Below are positions 29,861 to 38,457 of a stretch of DNA of 64,000 nt, piece after piece (positions within the stretch are counted from its first letter, which is position 1; each line of letters begins with the position of its first letter). Both the position numbers and the translations under genes were made by a program. The notes under the pieces were generated by a model, which worked only from the letters and a program-made list of their open reading frames with translations, was not told the origin of the DNA and made no database searches. The stretch is from contig NZ_CP042823.1 of NCBI RefSeq assembly GCF_008000895.1, positions 2,694,001-2,758,000 on the forward strand, read 5' to 3'. This DNA comes from Methylobacterium sp. WL1 (lineage in GTDB: Bacteria; Pseudomonadota; Alphaproteobacteria; Rhizobiales; Beijerinckiaceae).

Positions 29861-30226
29861 TCAGATCGGCCGCTGCAGCTTGCAGCTGTCGAGCGCCGAC
29901 AGGGCCTTGGCGCGGGCGGAATCGTTGAAGTAGCCGGTCGCCCGGTAGGACTCGACCTCGGACTCGTCGAGGCTGCGCAGGGTCTGCCGGGCGTAGCAGC
30001 CGCAGGGACGCTCGAGGGACGCCTCGGGGGCACTGGTCAGCCGGGCCTGGACGACCGTGCAGGCATGGCGCACGCGGCCTTCGAGGCTGGCCTTCGTGGC
30101 CGTCTTCAGCGCCGGATCCGGCTCGTACTGCTGGAACGGGGCCGGGGATCCGCCCGCGAGGGCGGCGGTCGCGCCGATCGCGATCAGGCCGGACGCGATC
30201 AGCAGGGGCAGGCGGCGCATCGTCAT
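29861..30226 (-). CDS. small exported Cys-motif protein
   Basis: About 121 residues with a signal peptide (ending ATAALA). The open frame reaches 30328, but the double ATG at 30226/30220 before the signal peptide is the sensible start. The mature protein carries one Cys in RHACTVV, a CGC pair and a late Cys in DSCKL, the same C-x(n)-C-x-C-x(n)-C layout as the exported protein next to pqqE at 2502-2864, with similar length. Overall identity looks low, so shared ancestry is only suggested. Function unknown. Confidence 0.75.
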   Translation of the reverse strand: MTMRRLPLLIASGLIAIGATAALAGGSPAPFQQYEPDPALKTATKASLEGRVRHACTVVQARLTSAPEASLERPCGCYARQTLRSLDESEVESYRATGYFNDSARAKALSALDSCKLQRPI

Positions 30227-30396
30227 GGTCTTGGCGGTCCAGGGCTGAGGGTCAAATAACCTCGGCCGTTGGACGCCGCGGGGCGCCGCTCCGTCAATGA
30301 CGGACCGGACACACCGGGCGGCATTCACCCCGCTGCCGGGGGGAATGCGACGGGATGGCGGAACGGTGTGCCCGACCCGCCACCCCGGCCTCCGCT

Positions 30397-30819
30397 TCAG
30401 GCGGCGATATCGGAATCCTTGAAGAACTGCGCGATCTCGAGCTTGGCGTTCTCGGCGCTGTCCGAGCCGTGCACGGTGTTCTCACCGACGGACTCGGCAA
30501 ACCGCTTGCGGATCGTGCCCTCGGCGGCCTGGGCCGGGTTCGTGGCGCCCATCACTTCGCGGTACTTGGCGACGGCGTTCTCGCCCTCGAGCACCTGCAC
30601 GACCACCGGGCCGGAGGTCATGAAGCTGACGAGCTCGCCGAAGAAGGGCCGCTCCTTGTGGACCTCATAGAACTTTTCGGCCTGCTCCTGGGTCAGGCGG
30701 ATGCGGCGCTGGCCGACGATGCGCAGGCCCGCCTCCTCGATCACCGCGTTCACGGCGCCGGTCAGGTTGCGCCGGGTGGCGTCGGGCTTGAGGATCGAGA
30801 AGGTGCGCTCGGTGGCCAT
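30397..30819 (-). CDS. ndk: nucleoside diphosphate kinase
   Basis: 140-residue NDK, balancing nucleoside triphosphate pools through a phosphohistidine. Visible: [13 protein letters not shown] at the N-terminus, [18 protein letters not shown] ATP region, and the NTVHGSDS active-site motif with the catalytic His. Length and termini are normal. Monocistronic. Confidence 0.97.
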   Translation of the reverse strand: MATERTFSILKPDATRRNLTGAVNAVIEEAGLRIVGQRRIRLTQEQAEKFYEVHKERPFFGELVSFMTSGPVVVQVLEGENAVAKYREVMGATNPAQAAEGTIRKRFAESVGENTVHGSDSAENAKLEIAQFFKDSDIAA

Positions 30820-31002
30820 GGTGTGTCCGGTCTGTCTGTGAAAAAGGCGGAGGGTGCGCGCCGGGCTGACGGGCGCATCTCAGGCGCGAAAATTTCGCTT
30901 CCGCCGCAGGCTTATAGCGGGCGCCCTACCGGGCCTCAAGCGGCGCACGGACTGGGCTCTGCCGGCGATCTGCGGCGTCGCGCCGAATCCGGGAGCCGAA
31001 GG

Positions 31003-31392
31003 TCAGGCGGTGGCCGAGCTCTTCCTCGAACGCGCGGCTTTCTTCCGCGGGCCGGCAGCCGGCATCGCGAAGGTCGCATCCGGCCTGCCCGGCAGGCTGA
31101 CGACGATCCTGAGCTTTCCGCCGAGGGCGGAAGCGATGCGGGCGATGGTGGAAACCTGCATGTCCGCGGACGGATTACGTTCAAGCTTGGCCACGTAGGC
31201 CTGAGAGGTCTCCAGTGCCTGCGCCAGTTCTGCCTGCGTCATCCCCATGTCGCGCCGGAACTGCGCCAAGGTTCGGCTCTCCTGGACAAGCAGGTCCGCA
31301 TGGGCCTGGATCTCCGCCTGATCGCCTGGGGAAAACTCCGCCAGGATGTCGGTGAGCGGTACGATGGTTCCGCGCTGTGCGTCCTTTGTCAT
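31003..31392 (-). CDS. higA: HigA-type XRE antitoxin
   Basis: 129-residue DNA-binding protein, antitoxin of the adjacent HigB-like locus. The helix-turn-helix is at about residues 48-70 (MTQAELAQALETSQAYVAKLE), preceded by an acidic N-terminal helix and followed by a basic Lys/Arg-rich tail. The ATG at 31392 has GGAGGG 6 bases upstream; a longer frame to 31542 is the shifted remnant of the toxin tail. In this class the antitoxin neutralises the toxin and represses the operon. It appears intact although the toxin upstream is interrupted. Confidence 0.85.
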   Translation of the reverse strand: MTKDAQRGTIVPLTDILAEFSPGDQAEIQAHADLLVQESRTLAQFRRDMGMTQAELAQALETSQAYVAKLERNPSADMQVSTIARIASALGGKLRIVVSLPGRPDATFAMPAAGPRKKAARSRKSSATA

Positions 31393-31405
31393 CTGAAGCC
31401 CTCCG

Positions 31406-31825
31406 TCATCGCCTGGGCGTCCTTCTGCTGCTGCGTTGCGAACGGGTATGCGAGGCCGATTGTGTGGTCCGGGACGAAACCAAATTCGCTCGATGCCGCG
31501 TGAAACGCGCATCCGCCGTCGCGATCGTTTGCTTGTAGACAAGCGCCTAAGATCGACCGCCCTTAGATGCGGCTGCGAGCACGGTCGCCCTGCGCGTCAC
31601 ATCGAATGCGTAGGCCACGCGCCATTCGACCTTGTTCACGGTCGGACGCAGTTCTTTCATGCTCGCGTGCTTCGAGCCTTTGAGGGTGTCGGCCATGGGA
31701 CGGCCCAGCTGCGGGCCTTCGCTGGCGAGGACCAAGGCATAAGCCGCGATCGTTTTTCGGGCTTCAGCATCGAACGCGGCGAACTCCGCGCGAAAATCCA
31801 CGTCGAAAGCGACCGTCCACGTCAT
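31406..31825 (-). pseudogene. higB: HigB/RelE-type toxin interrupted by in-frame TAG
   Basis: The readable part (31547-31825, 92 residues) is the first two-thirds of a RelE/Gp49-type mRNA-cleaving toxin, with the GRPMADTLKGSKHASMKELR and WRVAYAFD blocks. After a TAG at 31547-31549 the same frame continues for 46 more codons and still reads like the family C-terminus: ALVYKQTIATADARF with the expected spacing of FYKxLIxxADxRF. This frame ends 14 bases before the antitoxin ATG, the normal spacing. So one nonsense change has probably truncated a once-complete toxin of about 139 residues. Whether the 92-residue product is active is unknown. Confidence 0.75.
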
Positions 31826-31844
31826 TGCCGGGCCGTCCCACCTG

Positions 31845-31871
31845 ATTATAACTCATGAGTTATATCGTCAA
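31845..31871 (-). promoter_or_regulatory. promoter with palindromic operator for higBA
   Basis: On the minus strand, TTGACG (31866-31871) and TATAAT (31845-31850) with a 15-base spacer form a recognisable sigma-70 promoter. A perfect 18-bp palindrome, TATAACTCATGAGTTATA (31847-31864), fills the spacer and -10. It lies 22 bases before the toxin start, where an autorepressing antitoxin would bind. Confidence 0.7.
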
Positions 31872-32066
31872 GGGCGTGCGTTAGCGAGGCCTGCGCTGGC
31901 GTTGAGTTTCGCCCGCGCGGCGGCTTTGCCAACAGGCGAAACAAACTGAGCCGTGGCTCTGCCGCAACACCGCCGAAAAATCGCCTGATTGCGGCGGCTC
32001 ACTCGGCCCAAGCCGATTTCGTCCGCCCCTCAGGCGCCTTCGGTGCCCAACATACGGAGACGAACC

Positions 32067-32531
32067 ATGCGCCTCGCCCTTAGCACCACCCTTCTGCTCG
32101 CCGGACTCTCGGCCGCCTCCGCCGATACCGGGAAGGATCCGTCCGGCACGTGGCTCACCGGCGATGGCCGCGCCAAGATCCGCATCGACCGCTGCGGCCT
32201 CGGCCAGAAGCTCGTCTGCGGCAAGGTGGTCTGGCTCAAGGCACCCACCGCCGAGAACGGCGCCGCCAAGACCGACGTGAAGAACCCCGATCCGAAAAAG
32301 CGCAGCCGTCCGGTAATCGGCCTGCAGCTCATCGACGGCCTGAAGCCCGACGAGGAGAAGTTCACCGGTGAACTCTACAACATCGAAGAGGGCAAGGTTT
32401 ATACCGTCAGCCTGGAGCGCGAGAGCGAGGCCGAGCTCAGCGTCTCGGGCTGCATGCTCAAGGTGCTCTGCGGCTCGCAGACCTGGACGCGGGTTCCGGA
32501 CGTGAACCAGCAGGCCGCCAACAAGAACTGA
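32067..32531 (+). CDS. DUF2147 family exported protein
   Basis: 154-residue secreted protein with a signal peptide ending LSAASA. The DUF2147 pattern is present: GTWLTGDGRAKIRIDRCG, CGKVVWLKAP, KKRSRPVIGLQLIDGL, then KVYTVSLE and the terminal SGCMLKVLCGSQTW. Predicted lipocalin-like periplasmic protein of unknown function. ATG 32067 has GGAGACG upstream. Converges with the glutathione transferase gene, 3 bases apart. Confidence 0.9.
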   Translation: MRLALSTTLLLAGLSAASADTGKDPSGTWLTGDGRAKIRIDRCGLGQKLVCGKVVWLKAPTAENGAAKTDVKNPDPKKRSRPVIGLQLIDGLKPDEEKFTGELYNIEEGKVYTVSLERESEAELSVSGCMLKVLCGSQTWTRVPDVNQQAANKN

Positions 32532-32534
32532 GGC

Positions 32535-33170
32535 TTAGATCGCCGCGAGGCCGCGCTGGACGGCCGGCCTCGCCAGCACGGAGTCCAGCCAGCGCGCCAC
32601 GTTCGGCAGGGCGGCGATCTCGACGCCCTGCTTGAAGTTGAGCTTGGCCCAGGTCACCGTCGCGATGTCGGCGATGGAATAGTCGCCCGCGAGGTAGTCT
32701 CGACCCTCGAGCCGGCGCTCCAGCACCCCATAGAGGCGGTTGGCTTCGGCGGTGAAGCGCTCGATGGCGTACGGCACCTTCTCGGACGCGTAGATCTTGA
32801 AGTGGTGCGTCTGCCCGAGCATCGGGCCGAACCCGGCCACCTGCCAGAACAGCCACTCGTCCACGGCCACCCGGGCGCGCTCGTCCGTCGGGTAGAACTG
32901 GCCGGTCTTGCGACCGAGATACTGCAGGATTGCTCCCGATTCGAACACCGTGATCGGCTGCCCGCCCGGCCCGTCCGGGTCGACGATGGCCGGGATCTTG
33001 TTGTTCGGTGAGATCGCCAGGAAGTCGGGCGTGAATTGCTCGTTCTTGCCGATGTTGACCGGAACCACGCGGTACGGCAGCCCGCACTCCTCGAGCATCA
33101 CCGGAATCTTCCAGCCGTTCGGCGTGCTCCAGGTATGGACGTCGATCGGCCGCCCGGACACCGCTGCCAT
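32535..33170 (-). CDS. glutathione S-transferase family protein (YfcG/Ure2-like)
   Basis: 211 residues. The N-terminal thioredoxin-fold domain has WSTPNGWKIPVMLEE and NKIPAIVDPD (cis-Pro), as in Nu-class disulfide-bond reductases such as YfcG; the C-terminal helical domain carries GRDYLAGDYSIADI, the usual N-capping motif. Start ATG has GAGGAGCAGATC upstream. Likely a glutathione-dependent thiol-disulfide oxidoreductase in the cytoplasm. Confidence 0.9.
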   Translation of the reverse strand: MAAVSGRPIDVHTWSTPNGWKIPVMLEECGLPYRVVPVNIGKNEQFTPDFLAISPNNKIPAIVDPDGPGGQPITVFESGAILQYLGRKTGQFYPTDERARVAVDEWLFWQVAGFGPMLGQTHHFKIYASEKVPYAIERFTAEANRLYGVLERRLEGRDYLAGDYSIADIATVTWAKLNFKQGVEIAALPNVARWLDSVLARPAVQRGLAAI

Positions 33171-33405
33171 CTTGATCTGCTCCTCGACCGATCACACGGC
33201 GGCGCGGCGTTCCCCCGCCGATCTCGGACACTGCCGGCAGTGAAGACGATTTCCCGGCCGCGCTCAAGGGCGTCGATTGCGACGGGCTCACGTTTCCGAG
33301 AGCGCGCAGCTGTCTTGTTGGCGAAAGCTGCCGCGCCCTTGTCCGAAGCGTGGCCGTCCGGCGAGATTGCCCCCCGGAATCATTGTGATCCCGGGGGGAG
33401 TCTCG

Positions 33406-33723
33406 ATGTTCGATCGTCGTGTGCGGATTGCGGTGCTGATAGCGCCGCTCTTTTTGGTCCAGCCGCTTCTGGCGAAGGAGGCGCCGGCTCCGATCGCGAG
33501 CGAGGCCCCCGCGGGCAAGGAGCCGGCCACCCGGGAGCCGGCCGCCAAGGAGCCCTCCACGAAGGCGCCGAGCGCCGGGCAGAGCGCGGCCCGCGAACGG
33601 CAGAAGACGTGCGGCGCCCAGTGGCGCGCCCTCTCCGACGCTCAGAAGACCACTCAAGGGCCGAAATGGCCGCAATACTGGAGCAGCTGCAACAAGCGGC
33701 TGAAAGGCGGCGACAAAGCTTGA
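33406..33723 (+). CDS. small secreted Lys/Pro/Ala-rich protein
   Basis: 105 residues with signal peptide (ending PLLAKEA), a low-complexity linker with repeated EPA and KEP units, then a compact C-terminus with KTCGAQW, WPQYWSSCNKRLK, a pattern of two Cys and several Trp common in small exported Rhizobiales proteins of unknown role. ATG at 33406 follows GGGGGGAG; the ORF opening upstream is unsupported. Probably periplasmic. Confidence 0.75.
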   Translation: MFDRRVRIAVLIAPLFLVQPLLAKEAPAPIASEAPAGKEPATREPAAKEPSTKAPSAGQSAARERQKTCGAQWRALSDAQKTTQGPKWPQYWSSCNKRLKGGDKA

Positions 33724-33932
33724 CAGCAACGCGAACCGCCGCACCTCTCGTTCGTTGCTGGTTTGAACGGGAGCGTGGGTGGAATTCGGTGCTGACATGA
33801 CGGATCGGCAGGCACTCCGGCCGTCTGCGGCATACCCGGCAGCCGATCGGTGCGCGTGGTCGATGCCGTCGTGCCGGCGTTCCTCCCGGTATAGGTATCG
33901 CCCCTGCGCAAGCACGCCGGACCCGGTGCAGC

Positions 33933-35969
33933 ATGGCTGAGGTCTCGGCCCATGCCGGCTCGCCCCGGCAGGCGGCGATCGGCGACCGACTGATCGGCTT
34001 CCTCGATGCCTGGGTGCCCAAGCCCGCGGCCTGGGCGTTCGCCCTGCGGATCTGGATCGCCATGATGCTGGCCCTGGCTGCCGCGTTCTGGCTCCAACTC
34101 GACAGCGCCTCGTCGGCGGCCACCTGCGTGGCGATCCTCGCGCAGCCGAAGCGCGGGCAGGCGATCTCCAAGGGCGTCTACCGCCTGCTGGGCACGCTGA
34201 TCGGCGCCGCCGTATCGATCCTGTTCATGGCGCTATTCGGCCAGGACCGGGTCCTGCTGCTGCTCGCGTTCACGGTCTGGCTCGGGCTGTGCGTGTTCAC
34301 CGCGCAGTACCTCCAGGACACGCGCGCCTACGGGGCGATGCTGTCGGGCTACACGGTGGCGATCGTCGCCCTCGGCCAGATCGACGAGCCGCAAGGCACC
34401 TTTGATGCCGCGGTCTCCCGCGTCGCCGTGATCGTGCTGGGCATCATCGTCATCACCTTCATCAACGACGCCCTTGCCTCGCCGAGTACCTGGCGGACGC
34501 TGCTGCCGCAGTTGCGCAAGGCCTGGGACGACACGCGCGCCTACGCCCGCGAGACCCTGTCGGACGGCGATCTGGGTGCATCGCGGACCGCCGCGTTGAT
34601 CCGCACCATCGCGCCGATGCGGGCCGATGCCAGCGCCATCGCGGGCGAGCTCGACGACGGACCCTGGCGGGCCGCGGGCGCGCGCAGCTGCATCGCGGCG
34701 CTCTACGTCCTGGCGGCTGCGGTCCGCGCGGTCGCTGCGGCCTCCGCCTGCTTGCGCACGCGGAGCCCTGCGGTGGAGGAGGCGCTCGCGATCTGCCGCC
34801 GCGTCGCCGAGGATCCCGACCCCGAGACGCTCCAGCGGGACGACGCCCGACTGCGGGATCTGATGGACGCCGCGATCCGCGACGGCAAAAGGCCCCTCGA
34901 CGAGGTCGTGGTCCTGCAGCGTGCCCTCGACGTCGCCTGCGCGGCCACCTTCGCGCAGGACGGGATCCAGGCGGTGGCCGACGGCCATCGGCCCTTGCGC
35001 GACGCCAGGCTGCCGACGCACCGGGATTTCCCGGTGGCCCTGCGCGGGGCCCTGCGGGTGGCGATCGGCTTTGCCATCACGGCCGCCGCCTTCGTGGCTC
35101 TCGGGCTCCCGCAGGCATCCTTCGCGCTGGTCCAGGTGGCGTCCACCGCGGCGCTCTCGTCAGTAACGCCCGATCCCAAGAAGTTCGCGAACGGCGTGGT
35201 CATCGGGATGACGCTGGCGGCGACGTTCGCGGGCATCGCGCGGTTCGTGTTCCTCGACGGCGTCCAGGGCTTCCCGATGCTCGCCATCGTGATGGCGCCG
35301 GTGATCTTCCTCGGCTGCTTCCTGTCGTTGAATCCGAAGACTTTCGGAATCGGCTTCATCGTGATCGTGTTCTTCCCCGTACTGCTGGGCCCGTCCAACC
35401 CGCAGAGCTACGACGCCCAAAGCTTCCTGCTGAACGCGTTTCTGGTCGTGATCGCCGCCATCGTCCTGTCGATCGTGGTCCGCCTGCTCCTGCCGGTCAC
35501 GCCGGAGCGTCAGCGGGTCTACGCCCTCGATTCGGCCCAGCGGTCGCTGGCCGACGCCCTGGTCGGCGAAGGCGGGGACGCGACCACCCGCACGAGCCTC
35601 AACGCGGACAGGCTGTTCCAATTCGCCGGCTACAGTTCAGGCAGCGGGGCGGTGCGCCGGGCGAGCCTGTCGCACGCCTTCGCGCTGGCCCGGCTCGAAG
35701 CCTCGGCCGCGCGGGCCCATGCGGAGCTGCGGCGGCTCTGGTCGGTCGAGCCGTCGCGGGCCGCGATCCAGCGGGCCAGGGCCGGCCTTGCCACCGGCGA
35801 CGACAGGGCGCTGGAGAGCGCCGCACGGGACCTGATCCGGGCAGCCTCCCAGGAGGACCGGGTTCTGCGGTTGACGACGGCGCGGGCCGCCAGTGACCTG
35901 GTGACCGCGGCCCGAACCATCGCGCGCCATCGACGCGTCCTGCGGCGCCTCGATATCGCATTGTTCTAA
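33933..35969 (+). CDS. FUSC-family efflux transporter subunit (AaeB-like)
   Basis: 678-residue membrane protein of the fusaric acid resistance/aromatic acid exporter family. Two blocks of about five to six helices (residues ~30-185 and ~370-530) flank a soluble helical region, the standard FUSC layout. Signals: FALRIWIAMMLALAAAFWLQLD, LAQPKRGQAISKGVYRLLGTLIG. Followed by DUF1656 and an HlyD-type adaptor, the usual three-gene exporter for aromatic or organic acids. Substrate not identifiable from sequence. Confidence 0.93.
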   Translation: MAEVSAHAGSPRQAAIGDRLIGFLDAWVPKPAAWAFALRIWIAMMLALAAAFWLQLDSASSAATCVAILAQPKRGQAISKGVYRLLGTLIGAAVSILFMALFGQDRVLLLLAFTVWLGLCVFTAQYLQDTRAYGAMLSGYTVAIVALGQIDEPQGTFDAAVSRVAVIVLGIIVITFINDALASPSTWRTLLPQLRKAWDDTRAYARETLSDGDLGASRTAALIRTIAPMRADASAIAGELDDGPWRAAGARSCIAALYVLAAAVRAVAAASACLRTRSPAVEEALAICRRVAEDPDPETLQRDDARLRDLMDAAIRDGKRPLDEVVVLQRALDVACAATFAQDGIQAVADGHRPLRDARLPTHRDFPVALRGALRVAIGFAITAAAFVALGLPQASFALVQVASTAALSSVTPDPKKFANGVVIGMTLAATFAGIARFVFLDGVQGFPMLAIVMAPVIFLGCFLSLNPKTFGIGFIVIVFFPVLLGPSNPQSYDAQSFLLNAFLVVIAAIVLSIVVRLLLPVTPERQRVYALDSAQRSLADALVGEGGDATTRTSLNADRLFQFAGYSSGSGAVRRASLSHAFALARLEASAARAHAELRRLWSVEPSRAAIQRARAGLATGDDRALESAARDLIRAASQEDRVLRLTTARAASDLVTAARTIARHRRVLRRLDIALF

Positions 35970-35993
35970 CTTAGGGTTTGGCGCGAAACCGAC

Positions 35994-36188
35994 ATGTATG
36001 AGGATATCCATATCGGTGGGGTCCTGGTCTCCTCGTTCGTGGCGTATGCGCTTGCGGCCTTCGTGATCCTCCTCGGCCTGCGTTGGGTCTTTGCCCGGAT
36101 CCGGTTCAGCCGCTACGTCGCCAACGCGCCGCTCGCCGAGGCCGGCATCTACGTCTGCGTCCTCGCCCTCCTGATCGCGTTCATCTGA
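35994..36188 (+). CDS. DUF1656 small membrane protein
   Basis: 64 residues with two hydrophobic helices, the DUF1656 companion found between FUSC permeases and their adaptor proteins (AaeX-like). Seen: IGGVLVSSFVAYALAAFVIL and EAGIYVCVLALLIAF. Its TGA overlaps the start of the adaptor gene. Role in the pump unknown. Confidence 0.9.
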   Translation: MYEDIHIGGVLVSSFVAYALAAFVILLGLRWVFARIRFSRYVANAPLAEAGIYVCVLALLIAFI

Positions 36189-37243
36189 TGCCTGCCACCA
36201 CCGCCGACGAGGACGATCCCAGAGCCGCTCACCGCGAGGAGGCGCCGCGCCCGGCCGATCCGCCGCCCCTCACCGCACGGCGGGGCCGCGCCGGGAAGGT
36301 CCTACGGCTGGCCGCCACGGGCGTGATCCTGCTCGTCGCCTTCGCGGCCGCCTGGTTCGTCTGGGAGTTCTATGTGGCGGCGCCGTGGACCCGCGACGGC
36401 CGGGTCCGCGTGCAGGTTGCCAACGTCGCCCCGCAGGTCTCCGGGCAGATCGTGGCGCTGCGCGTGCAGGACAACCAGCTCGTCCGGAAGGGCGACCTGC
36501 TCTACGTGATCGATCCGATCGATTTCGAGGTCAACGTCACCTCGGCCGATGCCGAGGTGAAGAACCGCGAGGCCGACCTCCAAGTGAAGAATGCGCAATC
36601 CGCGCGGCGCCAGGCGCTCACCACCGTGTCGACGTCGGTCGAGGAGAAGCAGCAATACGCCGGCACCGCCAAGATCGCCGAGGCGGCGCTGGAGAGCGCG
36701 CAGGCGCAGCTGCGGCAGGCCAAGGTCAACCTCGAACGGACCCAGGTGAAATCCACGGTGAACGGCCGCGTCACCAACCTGCTGATGCGGGTCGGCGATT
36801 ACGCCCGCACGGGCACCTCGAACATCAGCATCGTGGATACGGACTCGTTTTGGATCGACGGTTATTTCGAGGAGACCAAGATGGCCAACATCCATGTCGG
36901 CGATGCGGCCGACGTGAAGCTGATGGGCTACGATCCGCATCTCACGGGGACGGTCGAGAGCATCACGCTTGGTATCTCGACGGCGAACGCGGCGGCGAGC
37001 ACCCAGGGTCTGCCGGACGTGAACCCGGTCTATACCTGGGTGCGCCTCGCCCAGCGCGTCCCGGTCCGCGTCCGCATCGACCGCAAGCCCGCCGACGTGC
37101 CGCTGGTGGCCGGCATGACCGCGACCGTGGTGGTGGGTGATGGCCGCGCGCCGATGCCGACATGGTTCATGGACCTGCGCAACCGGGTCTCGGGCCTGAT
37201 CTCCGGCCCGTCCGGCCCGCAGGTCGAAGCCGATCGACGCTGA
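36188..37243 (+). CDS. HlyD-type membrane fusion protein of the FUSC pump
   Basis: 351-residue periplasmic adaptor (AaeA/EmrA-like). Basic cytoplasmic N-terminus, single membrane anchor (about residues 38-62), then a biotinyl-lipoyl fold (VRVQVANVAPQVSGQI, VRKGDLLYVIDP), a short coiled-coil hairpin rich in Ala, Glu and Gln, and the beta-barrel (FWIDGYFEETKMANI). Start ATG overlaps the DUF1656 stop, and the frame upstream is a shadow. Links the FUSC pump to the outer membrane or acts alone in the periplasm. Confidence 0.93.
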   Translation: MPATTADEDDPRAAHREEAPRPADPPPLTARRGRAGKVLRLAATGVILLVAFAAAWFVWEFYVAAPWTRDGRVRVQVANVAPQVSGQIVALRVQDNQLVRKGDLLYVIDPIDFEVNVTSADAEVKNREADLQVKNAQSARRQALTTVSTSVEEKQQYAGTAKIAEAALESAQAQLRQAKVNLERTQVKSTVNGRVTNLLMRVGDYARTGTSNISIVDTDSFWIDGYFEETKMANIHVGDAADVKLMGYDPHLTGTVESITLGISTANAAASTQGLPDVNPVYTWVRLAQRVPVRVRIDRKPADVPLVAGMTATVVVGDGRAPMPTWFMDLRNRVSGLISGPSGPQVEADRR

Positions 37244-37281
37244 TCCCGGACCTCGACAGGGTTGGTCCTGAAGGGGCCGAA

Positions 37282-37792
37282 ATGCGCGCCGATCAGGAGG
37301 CGCCCTCGTTGCGGACCGTATTCAGCGCGGCAGGCCTGCTGTGTGCGGCGGGCCGAGCCGTCGCGGCCCGCGAGACGGCCGCGGTGTTCGACGTCCAAAT
37401 CTCCAACTTCTCCCCCGTGCCGGGCGACGAGGCCAACCGGGCGCGGCTCGAACGCACCAGCGACCAACTGCGCGACCTGCTCCGGAAGATGGGTCTGTCC
37501 GTGGTCGCGCCGACCGACCCGGTGAAAGACGAGGTCGCCTGGAGCGCAAGACCTACGCCGCTGCAGCGGCTGCGTCGGTGTCTTCGCCCGCAAGCTCGGC
37601 GCCGCCATCGCGATCACCGGGGAGGTCGAGAAGGTTTCGAACCGGATCTTGAACCTGAATGTCTATGTCGAGCCGGTTTCCGGAAACGCTTCGGAGAGCG
37701 CCTATAGCGTCGAGCTGCGCGGCGACACGGACGAGTTCTTCGAGCGCGGCATCGGGTTTCTGGTTGAGGACGACAGGGGTGCCGGCCAGTGA
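37282..37792 (+). pseudogene. frameshifted DUF3280/DUF2380-like protein
   Basis: From ATG 37282 (AAGGGG upstream) the frame gives ~87 good residues, including VFDVQISNFSPVPGDEA and LRDLLRKMGLSVV, then becomes Arg-rich. In the +1 frame from about 37545 the product resumes as LRRCSGCVGVFARKLGA, VEKVSNRILNLNV and LRGDTDEFFERGIGFLVEDD, ending at TGA 37790-37792. Both parts match one family (DUF3280-type, which has a CxxC, KVSN and RGDTDE motifs), so a single-base insertion near 37540-37555 appears to split one gene of ~169 codons. Could be a sequencing error. Function unknown; lies after the efflux trio. Confidence 0.75.
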
Positions 37793-38457
37793 AATGCGGT
37801 CGATCCAGACGGGCACGAGACAAACTTTTGCGGTGCCGAGCCCCGGCCCGTAAGTCTTTGATTCGGCTGTCCCGCGCTGCGATGGATGCGGGTGGGTTCT
37901 TGGAAAATCGAGCCTGACCGGGAATCGGGTGTTGACGGGCATCTGAAGGCGGCGCAATCTTCGGATGTGTTCAGCGATAGTGAACACAAACCGGAGAGAC
38001 GGCCGGCACGTCGGGGATGTGTTGGTCCAGATCAGCTTCCGGAAGCTGGAGGAGACAGGGATGACTCCACCGCAGCGTGACGCCGCCTAGACGGCTTCGG
38101 GACAGGTTCGGCCCGGAATCCAGCGGCATCAGACGAACAACCGGACGGAGGCGGCCTCAGGGGCGCAGAAGCGGCCAAGCGATGGCTCGTCTTCGAATGC
38201 GCGAAAGGCCCACATCGCGCCGCTTCCGCCGCGGTTCCCATCAGGTCCCGATCGGCTCTCCACCGCCCGGCATCGCCGCGGCGGTCACACCACTTGGCGC
38301 GATGAACGCCGCCCGCGATGGCCGGACGAAGTATCCGCGCCCGAGATGACGGCGCCGACCGGGCTCGAACTTCTCGCGCCGACATCCCTGGCTGGTGACA
38401 GGAACCGGCAAGGCGGACGTCGCATCACCAAGCGGCGCGCGCTTTGCCGATCTCACT
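37793..38457. other. intergenic region without recognised genes
   Basis: About 665 bases between the frameshifted gene and the gatB stop. Open frames here are short and Arg/Pro-rich on both strands. No tRNA, CRISPR or clear terminator was found. Could hold remnants of decayed sequence. Confidence 0.5.

Noticed and set aside
31406..31549. TAG in the toxin read as a recoded amino acid
   Set aside because: No pyrrolysine system or recoding signal is visible and a simple nonsense change explains it.
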